From Paracoccaceae bacterium (lineage in GTDB: Bacteria > Pseudomonadota > Alphaproteobacteria > Rhodobacterales > Rhodobacteraceae): a stretch of 11,359 nt of DNA. The position numbers were made by a program, and so were the translations under genes. The notes under the pieces were generated by a model. The model made no database searches and was not told where the DNA came from. It worked only from the letters and a program-made list of their open reading frames with translations. How positions within the stretch are numbered: the first letter of the stretch is position 1; every line of letters starts with the position of its first letter. This document shows, in pieces, positions 6,113 through 11,359 of this stretch. The stretch lies in contig RFUP01000041.1 of assembly GCA_009922885.1 (NCBI GenBank), forward strand, positions 1 through 11,359, read 5' to 3'.

Positions 6113-8299
6113 CGGCGCGTTCACAAGGTGGCTCGAAATCGTCTTCGCCAAGTCGGCATAACGCACCGGCTTGGTGAGGAACCCGTTCATCCCTGCCTGC
6201 GCGCACCGCAAATCCTCGCCCTGCTGCGCATTCGCGGTAATAGCCACAATCGGTACAGGCCGCCTGCCTTCCCGCGCTTCGCTCTCGCGGATCTGACGCG
6301 TCAGGGAAAACCCGTCCATCCTCGGCATGAAGCAATCCGTGAGAACAAGATCGAAGGTGCCCGCTTTCCATTTCGCCAGCGCTTCCAACCCATCAGAAGC
6401 CATTTCCACAGTGTGCCCGAGCTTCTGCAACTGGGTCGAAATCACCAACTGATTGATCTCGTTATCCTCTGCCACGAGAATGTGGCCCGAGCGATCTCTC
6501 ATCTCCGCTTGAGGCTCATCATTTTCCGTAGCCGCCTTGATGCGATCTCGCCCACCCATTTCGCCGTTAAACAGCGTCTCGAGGCCGGCCAGCGCCTCGC
6601 TTTCAAGAGTCGGCGCGGCTTGCAAACGGAAGGTCTTGTTATCCAGAAGCCCCGAGACCTGCCGCCTGTCGCGGCTGTGCACCACAATCGGCACCTCCGG
6701 AGCAATATTCCGTACGGCCCCCAGTCGAGCATCCATCAGGCCACCATTCATGTCGAATGCGGTAATCACATAGATGACGAGTTTCTGCTCTCCCCCGGCA
6801 GATGCTCTTTCGCGTCGTTCCTTGTCGATCAGGGCCGCAACATCATTGCCCTGCCGCGCCAAAACAGTCGCATTCGTGCCGAACATTGTGTTCCGCCAGA
6901 AATGCTCCAAGAGCGGATCAACACCAATCAGGCAAAGCTCCAGCTCCGAAAAATCAGGCCTTTGCGATTCCTTCGAGACAACTGACATCGGCAGCGTCAC
7001 GGTAAACTTGCTGCCCTCTCCTGGCGCACTCACAACCTCGATCGTCCCCTCCATCTTGGTCACCAATTGGTGGACGATTGCGAGCCCGAGGCCCGTGCCA
7101 CCGAACCGCCCCGTCGTTACAGCGTCGGAGCGGCGGAACGGTTGGAAGAGTTGAGGCAGGAACTCGGGCTGAATACCAATTCCGTCATCGGAAAAGATCA
7201 ACCTGATCTTCCCATCTTCCGTGGGCTCCACCACCAACCGCGCATGGCCAACCCCGTCATCCACTGGGCGGCGCGAGAACTTGATCCCGTTACCCAGAAG
7301 GTTCGTCACGATCTGACGCAGACGGTCCGGGTCCCCTTTCACTGTGCCGGGAAGGTTCCGATCCAGTTTGAGTGTCGTCAGAACATTGTGTTGATCCGCA
7401 TAGGCCCGCAAAGACTCCATGGCCGACTCGATCGTATGGCGCAGGTCGATCTGCTCATCGACCAGCTTCAACTTCCCCGCTTCGATAGAGGACATGTCGA
7501 GAATATCTTCGATGATCCGCAAAAGCGCGATGCCAGACTCGCGGATGACGCTCAGCGTTTTCCTTTGCTGGCTATCGAGATCCGTAGCCCCCAGAATATC
7601 GGTCATTCCGATTACGCCATTCATGGGCGTCCGGATTTCATGACTCATGACCGCCAGAAAATTGCTCTTGGCCGCATTCGCATCTTCTGCGGCGACCATG
7701 GCCTCATTGAGTTTGAAATAATACCGTTCATTGATCAGCGCGAAAAGATACACGTTTAGCGCAACACTGAGCAGCACGCTTCCCGTAATAAACGGCGACA
7801 AGACGTTCTCGGCGAAGTCGTGATCGACCACCGACTCCTGAAAATATTCCGGTCCGAGCAAGACGCTGACCAGCCAGATCAAGGCAATTAACGTCAAAAC
7901 CGTTGTTATTAGCCGCTTCTCCCTTCGTATGGAGAAATTCATGAAGACGGCTGCGATCAAGGCCGCATAGAAATGGTCAACCCCTGCGGCGCGGTGTAGC
8001 GAGAAATAGGCAACTGCGATGATGATTGCGGTTGCGAGGAACCATATTGTGCGCGACCGCGCGGAATACCCTTTCTGAGCGTAATAGAGCGTTATGCAGG
8101 AGACCACGGCCAAGGCACCACCGAGTTGCCATCCCAACGGGATGCCCATCCAGATCCCGAACCCGACCCAGAAGAGACCCAAACCTGTTGCGAAAACGGC
8201 TAAAGTCGACGTTGCCTGTACACGCAGCCCATAATCTGTAGTCAGATTTTCATCTACTGATGATGAAACCGCTAAACGTCGGAGTCCTTTAATCGGCAT
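6110..8299 (-). CDS. Orphan hybrid sensor histidine kinase with two receiver-like domains
   Basis: A 729-residue membrane-bound sensor kinase. The N-terminus has about six hydrophobic segments (roughly 34-52, 56-74, 84-100, 107-122, 129-148 and 168-188) with short loops, so the signal is probably sensed in or near the membrane; no PAS, HAMP or large periplasmic domain is seen. HisKA follows with AVMSHEIRTPMNG (His220). The HATPase_c domain has an N box NLLGNGIKF (333-341), DDGIGI (371-376) and GGTGLGLAI (400-408). Residues about 452-575 look like a degenerate receiver. The C-terminal receiver is canonical: ILVAEDNEIN (Glu611/Asp612), VLTDCFMPRMDG (Asp655), AITANA (Thr688) and FLTKP (Lys710). 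No HPt domain and no adjacent response regulator or HPt gene are present, so its phosphorelay partner is elsewhere and unknown. The ATG follows AAGG at 8 bases. The gene appears to be monocistronic. Confidence 0.92.
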   Translation of the reverse strand: MPIKGLRRLAVSSSVDENLTTDYGLRVQATSTLAVFATGLGLFWVGFGIWMGIPLGWQLGGALAVVSCITLYYAQKGYSARSRTIWFLATAIIIAVAYFSLHRAAGVDHFYAALIAAVFMNFSIRREKRLITTVLTLIALIWLVSVLLGPEYFQESVVDHDFAENVLSPFITGSVLLSVALNVYLFALINERYYFKLNEAMVAAEDANAAKSNFLAVMSHEIRTPMNGVIGMTDILGATDLDSQQRKTLSVIRESGIALLRIIEDILDMSSIEAGKLKLVDEQIDLRHTIESAMESLRAYADQHNVLTTLKLDRNLPGTVKGDPDRLRQIVTNLLGNGIKFSRRPVDDGVGHARLVVEPTEDGKIRLIFSDDGIGIQPEFLPQLFQPFRRSDAVTTGRFGGTGLGLAIVHQLVTKMEGTIEVVSAPGEGSKFTVTLPMSVVSKESQRPDFSELELCLIGVDPLLEHFWRNTMFGTNATVLARQGNDVAALIDKERRERASAGGEQKLVIYVITAFDMNGGLMDARLGAVRNIAPEVPIVVHSRDRRQVSGLLDNKTFRLQAAPTLESEALAGLETLFNGEMGGRDRIKAATENDEPQAEMRDRSGHILVAEDNEINQLVISTQLQKLGHTVEMASDGLEALAKWKAGTFDLVLTDCFMPRMDGFSLTRQIRESEAREGRRPVPIVAITANAQQGEDLRCAQAGMNGFLTKPVRYADLAKTISSHLVNAP

Positions 8300-8476
8300 T
8301 CTCTACACCTTGCATTGAGAGGCCAACATATACGATTCACCCTACGCATAGGATACCCGAACCACATAGCCGGAATGGGTCCTTTGGGTGTATTTAAATA
8401 GTTCTTTTGGATACATCATGCAGGTGGACGCAGCCTACGCTACGCATTACCTAGGGCCGAAACACGGAGGACGCGA
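8300..8476. promoter_or_regulatory. Divergent intergenic region kinase / ispH
   Basis: These 177 bases separate two divergent genes and are visibly more AT-rich in the middle than the flanks. They contain a perfect 10-base AT palindrome, TATTTAAATA (8391-8400). There is also a small repeat family: CCTACGCAT at 8341-8349, CCTACGC at 8434-8440 and TACGCAT at 8441-8447. A TTGGGT (8384-8389) followed after 18 bases by TGGATA is the nearest to a plus-strand promoter, but it is weak. GGAGG at 8467-8471 is the ispH ribosome site. No small ORF or RNA gene is evident. Confidence 0.4.
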
Positions 8477-9427
8477 ATGACACTTCCAGACCTGACTCTC
8501 TACCTCGCTGCGCCCCGTGGTTTCTGCGCGGGCGTCGACCGAGCGATCAAGATCGTGGAAATGGCGCTCGAGAAATGGGGCGCGCCCGTCTATGTGCGCC
8601 ACGAAATCGTGCACAACAAATTCGTTGTCGACGGTCTTCGCACCAAAGGCGCAATCTTTGTAGAAGAACTCGACGAATGCCCGACGGATCGCCCTGTCGT
8701 TTTCTCGGCGCATGGCGTGCCAAAGTCTGTCCCCGCCGAAGCCACTGCCCGCCAGATGATCGCGGTCGATGCAACCTGCCCACTGGTGACAAAGGTGCAT
8801 ATGGAAGCCGCCCGCCATCATGAGCAGGGCCACCAGATCGTGATGATCGGCCACGCAGGCCATCCCGAAACTATCGGCACGATGGGTCAATTGCCCGAGG
8901 GCGGCGTTCTGCTCGTCGAAACTCCGGCGGATGTGGCAACCCTGACCGTGCGCGATCCGGAGGCGCTGGCCTTCGTTACCCAAACCACCCTTTCGGTCGA
9001 CGATACCGCCGAGATCGTGGCTGCCCTCAAAGCGCGCTTCCCCGCCATCGTCGGCCCCCACAAAGAAGACATCTGCTACGCCACGACGAACCGTCAGGAA
9101 GCCGTGAAGGCCATGGCCCCCAAATGTGACGCGCTTCTGGTCGTCGGCGCACCGAATTCTTCAAACTCGAAACGCCTTGTCGAAGTCGCCTCCCGCGCGG
9201 GCTGCGGCTATGCCCAACTCGTCCAGCGCGCCACCGAAATCGACTGGCGCGCCCTTGAGGGCATCCGAAGCGTTGGCCTGACGGCTGGCGCCTCGGCCCC
9301 CGAAGAACTGGTGAACGAAGTGATCGACGCTTTCCGCGCCCGCTTCACTGTTTCTGTTGAACGGGTTGAAACTGCCACCGAAAACGTGGAATTCAAAGTT
9401 CCACGTATCCTGCGCGAAACGGTCTGA
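8477..9427 (+). CDS. ispH: 4-hydroxy-3-methylbut-2-enyl diphosphate reductase
   Basis: IspH (LytB) is the iron-sulfur enzyme that catalyses the last step of the MEP pathway, reducing HMBPP to isopentenyl and dimethylallyl diphosphate. The 316-residue protein has all three cluster cysteines: Cys17 in APRGFCAGVDRAI, Cys101 in VDATCPLV and Cys200 in EDICYATTNRQ. Substrate-binding positions are also present: His42 (VRHEIVHNKFVVD), His79 (SAHGVP), His129 and Glu131 in GHAGHPETIGT, and the NSSNS loop (227-231). The ATG follows GGAGG at 6 bases and gives the usual N-terminus. It heads a plus-strand run with the DUF3429 gene 11 bases on, then rnhA and a TRIC-family gene. pdxJ in the same window also consumes DXP, the shared precursor of the MEP and B6 pathways, but on the opposite strand, so no co-regulation is implied. 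Confidence 0.97.
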   Translation: MTLPDLTLYLAAPRGFCAGVDRAIKIVEMALEKWGAPVYVRHEIVHNKFVVDGLRTKGAIFVEELDECPTDRPVVFSAHGVPKSVPAEATARQMIAVDATCPLVTKVHMEAARHHEQGHQIVMIGHAGHPETIGTMGQLPEGGVLLVETPADVATLTVRDPEALAFVTQTTLSVDDTAEIVAALKARFPAIVGPHKEDICYATTNRQEAVKAMAPKCDALLVVGAPNSSNSKRLVEVASRAGCGYAQLVQRATEIDWRALEGIRSVGLTAGASAPEELVNEVIDAFRARFTVSVERVETATENVEFKVPRILRETV

Positions 9428-9438
9428 AAGCCAAACCC

Positions 9439-9894
9439 ATGAACGCCATCCCTCGCGCTGCACTCTGGCTCGGCCTCGCAGGCCTTCTGCCCTTCCTCTG
9501 GGGCGTCCTCACTATGCTGGCCCCTTCCCTCGCGCAATCAACGGTGCAGATCGCAGGCCCGCGCTTCATCGGCCCCTACGTGCAACTGAGCTACGGCATC
9601 GTGATCCTCAGCTTCATGTCGGGCGTGCTCTGGGGCTTCGCCACCCGCGCGGAGGGCCGCGAGGCGGCATTAGGCTATGCCCTCTCGGTCATTCCCGCCC
9701 TGTGGTGCTTCTTCATGGTCGGCGGCGGCCCGACCTCGGCCAGCATCTACCTCTTCGCAGGCTTCTTGGGCCTCCTCGGCCTCGATTGGCACTTCGCCCA
9801 GCGCGGCCTCACGCCGTCGTGGTGGATGCACCTCCGGGTTTTGCTCACCGCCATCGTCCTCCTTTGCCTCGGCATCACCGTGGTGATGAGCTGA
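9439..9894 (+). CDS. DUF3429 family small membrane protein
   Basis: A 151-residue, very hydrophobic protein with about five membrane segments (roughly 8-31, 49-67, 77-94, 98-115 and 131-149). The pattern LGLAGLLPFLWG near the N-terminus, YGIVILSFMSGVLWGF (52-67), and GLLGLDWHFAQRGLTP with WWMHLRVLLT after it all fit the DUF3429 family, whose function is unknown. No catalytic or ligand-binding residues stand out. The ribosome site is weak (GAAAG), so translation may depend on coupling with ispH, whose stop is 11 bases upstream. Its TGA shares one base with the rnhA ATG (TGATG). Placement between ispH and rnhA suggests co-transcription; in rhizobia a different gene, thrB, sits between these two (family knowledge). 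The family assignment rests on recognising the pattern and should be confirmed by a profile search. Confidence 0.8.
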   Translation: MNAIPRAALWLGLAGLLPFLWGVLTMLAPSLAQSTVQIAGPRFIGPYVQLSYGIVILSFMSGVLWGFATRAEGREAALGYALSVIPALWCFFMVGGGPTSASIYLFAGFLGLLGLDWHFAQRGLTPSWWMHLRVLLTAIVLLCLGITVVMS

Positions 9895-10355
9895 TGGCGC
9901 GCCTCCTCGCCTATACAGACGGTGCCTGCTCGGGAAATCCCGGCCCCGGCGGCTGGGGTGTGCTCCTACGCGCGATGGACGGGGAAACCGTTCTGAAAGA
10001 GCGCGAACTCAAGGGCGGCGAAGCGGATACCACCAACAACCGCATGGAGCTTCTGGCCGCCATCAACGCCCTTGAAACCCTTGAACGCGCCAGCGAAATC
10101 ACAGTTGTGACCGACAGCGCCTATGTGAAAAACGGCGTCACAAGCTGGATTTTCTCGTGGAAAAAGAAAGGCTGGCGCACGGCCGCGAATAAACCCGTCG
10201 CCAATGTCGAACTTTGGCAACGCCTCGAAGCCGCGCAAGCCCGCCACCGCGTGACATGGGAATGGGTAAAGGGCCACGCGGGCCATCCCGAGAACGAACG
10301 CGCCGATGCATTGGCACGCGAGGGGATGAAGCCCTTCAAGAAAGGCGCGGCATGA
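9894..10355 (+). CDS. rnhA: Ribonuclease HI
   Basis: RNase HI cuts the RNA strand of RNA-DNA hybrids, removing R-loops and helping clear primers. The 153-residue protein carries the full active site: Asp9 in YTDGACSGNPGPGGWG, Glu52 in TTNNRMELLA, Asp74 in VVTDSAYV, and His128 and Asp138 in WVKGHAGHPENERADALA. The basic substrate-handling helix region is also present (SWKKKGWRTA, 88-97). Length matches the family (E. coli 155). The ATG overlaps the stop of the DUF3429 gene by one base, and the rnhA stop overlaps the next start by four (ATGA), so translation of the three genes is probably coupled. A longer in-frame reading that begins inside ispH is an artefact of the open frame. No unusual feature. 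Confidence 0.97.
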   Translation: MARLLAYTDGACSGNPGPGGWGVLLRAMDGETVLKERELKGGEADTTNNRMELLAAINALETLERASEITVVTDSAYVKNGVTSWIFSWKKKGWRTAANKPVANVELWQRLEAAQARHRVTWEWVKGHAGHPENERADALAREGMKPFKKGAA

Positions 10356-10975
10356 GCGCGCTGGCGTTTCTAGACCTCGCGTCCGTTTTTGTCTTCGCCC
10401 TCACGGGTGCACTGGCCGCGTCCCGCGCCCAACTCGATATCGTCGGGTTCCTCTTCCTCTCGGCCCTCACAGCCATCGGCGGCGGCACCGTGCGCGACGT
10501 GCTGATGAACCGCGATGTCGTCTTCTGGATCGCGGCTCCGCATATGCTCGCCGTTTCCTCCTTCGCCGCGGCCCTTGTTTTCCTCACTGCCCACAAACTG
10601 GAAAGCCGCCTGAACGCGCTGGTCTGGCTCGACAGCATCGCCCTCGCCATCGCCGTTCCCGCAGGTGTTGCCGCGGCCATGGCGCAAGGCCTCTCGGCAC
10701 CCGTCGTTCTCGTCATGGGCATGATTACCGGCATGATGGGCGGCCTCATGCGCGATGTGATCTGCAATGAAGTTCCGGTGGTTCTACGCCAAGGCGAACT
10801 TTACGCCACTGCGGCCTTCGCTGGATCAGGCGCGGCTCTCGTTGCCAACCATCTGACCACTGAGCCGCTGATCGGCCTCGGGGCCTGCGCGCTTGTCACT
10901 TGGGCCCTCCGCGCGGGTTCACTCGCCTTCGGCTGGCGCTTGCCTGTCTACAAGGCCCGCCCGCCGCGTCGTTAA
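10352..10975 (+). CDS. TRIC / UPF0126 family membrane protein (YadS/YicG-like)
   Basis: A 207-residue protein with about seven membrane segments and the two internally repeated glycine-rich boxes of the trimeric intracellular cation (TRIC) channel family, formerly UPF0126: AIGGGTVRDVLMNRDVVFWI (41-60) and GMMGGLMRDVICNEVPVVLR (127-146). Prokaryotic relatives have been shown structurally to form trimeric cation-conducting pores, so a monovalent cation channel in the inner membrane is likely, though its physiological role here is unknown. The ATG lies inside the end of rnhA (ATGA overlap) and follows AAAGG by 6 bases. The C-terminus is short and basic (KARPPRR). The TAA stop is interlocked with the stop of the convergent small membrane gene in a TTAA. 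It is the last gene of the ispH run. Confidence 0.92.
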   Translation: MSALAFLDLASVFVFALTGALAASRAQLDIVGFLFLSALTAIGGGTVRDVLMNRDVVFWIAAPHMLAVSSFAAALVFLTAHKLESRLNALVWLDSIALAIAVPAGVAAAMAQGLSAPVVLVMGMITGMMGGLMRDVICNEVPVVLRQGELYATAAFAGSGAALVANHLTTEPLIGLGACALVTWALRAGSLAFGWRLPVYKARPPRR

Positions 10976-11208
10976 CGGCTCTTCATACGCTGCCAGAGCC
11001 AGACGAGGAAAAGCGCGCCCAAAACCGCGCCGACAAAACCCGCAGCCATTCCCATCACTGCCATCAACCCGCGCAGCACCAACCCGCCTATCAGTGCACC
11101 TGCCATCCCGACCGCCACTGTCGTCGGAATATCCGCCTCAACGCGCATGATCCGCGTGGCGAAGAAACCCGCCGCCGCCCCCACGATCAGCAACCAGAGA
11201 ATGCTCAT
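10972..11208 (-). CDS. Small three-helix membrane protein, GlsB/YeaQ/YmgE-like
   Basis: A 78-residue protein that is almost entirely hydrophobic, with three predicted membrane helices (about 2-19, 28-49 and 51-73) rich in glycine and alanine: WLLIVGAAAGFFATRIM, then VGMAGALIGGLVLRGL, then AAGFVGAVLGALFLVWLWQR. The size and the GxxxG-rich layout fit the GlsB/YeaQ/YmgE (transglycosylase-associated) stress-linked family, but similarity by eye is moderate and the family's function is not established. The ATG at 11208 follows GGAGG by 8 bases; an in-frame TTG at 11223 lies within the upstream gene and is less likely. It overlaps that gene by ATGA, and its TAA stop is nested with the stop of the convergent TRIC gene. 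Confidence 0.75.
   Translation of the reverse strand: MSILWLLIVGAAAGFFATRIMRVEADIPTTVAVGMAGALIGGLVLRGLMAVMGMAAGFVGAVLGALFLVWLWQRMKSR
10977..11000 (+). terminator. Weak inverted repeat just after the TRIC-family stop
   Basis: GGCTCT (10977-10982) and AGAGCC (10995-11000) form a 6-base stem with a 12-base loop, beginning two bases after the TRIC-family TAA and inside the end of the opposite-strand gene. No T-run follows. It is the only candidate 3'-end structure for the ispH run, and could well be chance. Confidence 0.2.
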
Positions 11209-11359
11209 TTTCCGCCCCTCCAATGGGTCGGCACAATGATCAGCGCGCCTATGGACGAGAGGATCGCATCAACACCCGGCGATCCGATGCGGATACCGAA
11301 CATGATCCGCACGAAATAGAAAAGGAACGCTCCGCCCACACAAATGATGATCGACGGCA
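11205..11359 (-). CDS. Small membrane protein, C-terminal part (runs off right edge)
   Basis: The last 50 codons of a minus-strand gene. They read as a hydrophobic segment (PSIIICVGGAFLFYFVRIMF), then GIRIGSPGVDAILSSIGALI and the end IVPTHWRGGK before a TGA. The two-helix pattern separated by a glycine-rich turn resembles the second half of GlsB/YeaQ/YmgE-type proteins, but this is a guess from layout. The TGA overlaps the ATG of the next gene by four bases (ATGA), and the ribosome site of that gene (GGAGG) lies within its last codons, so the two are translated together and form a small membrane-protein pair. The start is outside the window. Confidence 0.65.
   Translation of the reverse strand, partial: PSIIICVGGAFLFYFVRIMFGIRIGSPGVDAILSSIGALIIVPTHWRGGK

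Noticed and set aside
7067..7759. Plus-strand frame of 230 codons opposite the kinase core
   Set aside because: Antisense to the HisKA/HATPase region, whose motifs are unambiguous; no start signal.
8401..8415. Possible alphaproteobacterial LexA box (GTTC-N7-GTTC)
   Set aside because: One GTTC at 8401-8404 is followed after seven bases by TACA, not GTTC.
8447..9061. Minus-strand frame of 204 codons opposite ispH
   Set aside because: The Asp/His-rich translation mirrors ispH codons. A divergent gene here would leave no promoter space and has no family similarity.
9357..9893. N-terminal extension of the rnhA frame back into ispH
   Set aside because: The added stretch is Arg/Pro/His-rich, runs through two other genes out of frame, and rnhA has a family-exact N-terminus at 9894.

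Overview
The window is a GC-rich (about 60% by eye) chromosomal segment from an alphaproteobacterium, most likely of the Rhodobacterales/Roseobacter group. The assignment rests on gene order (folK, rpoZ, rsh, a DUF2062 gene, pdxJ, acpS, lepB on one strand; ispH, a DUF3429 gene, rnhA on the other) and on protein signatures such as an omega subunit with an acidic tail. The genus cannot be given. No mobile element, tRNA, rRNA, CRISPR array or phage gene is visible. This is core genome, not an accessory island.

Left block, 1-5383, all minus strand, transcribed right to left: folK (folate), rpoZ (RNA polymerase omega), rsh (bifunctional ppGpp synthetase/hydrolase), a DUF2062 membrane protein, pdxJ (vitamin B6), acpS (carrier-protein activation) and lepB (signal peptidase I, cut by the left edge). 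Spacing is tight: rsh/DUF2062 and pdxJ/acpS overlap. The largest gap, 90 bases between folK and rpoZ, holds a plausible separate promoter for rpoZ. The omega subunit forms part of ppGpp binding site 1 on RNA polymerase, so the alarmone enzyme and a piece of its target are made from adjacent genes.

Middle, 5384-8299: a NYN (LabA-like) putative nuclease gene diverges from folK. It converges on an orphan hybrid histidine kinase with six predicted membrane segments, a degenerate receiver and a canonical receiver. The two convergent genes are separated only by a 27-base inverted repeat whose outer ends are their stop codons.

Right block, 8300-11359: a 177-base divergent intergenic region, then a plus-strand, operon-like run of ispH (isoprenoid synthesis), a DUF3429 membrane protein, rnhA (RNase HI) and a TRIC/UPF0126 channel-like gene, the last three with 1- and 4-base overlaps. 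It meets two small minus-strand membrane-protein genes head-on, with stop codons nested in one TTAA. The more distal of these two runs off the right edge.

I found no clearly new system. The points most worth a second look are the stop-codon hairpin at 6086-6112, the pseudo-receiver in the kinase, and the conserved but unexplained DUF2062, DUF3429 and NYN genes packed against housekeeping genes.
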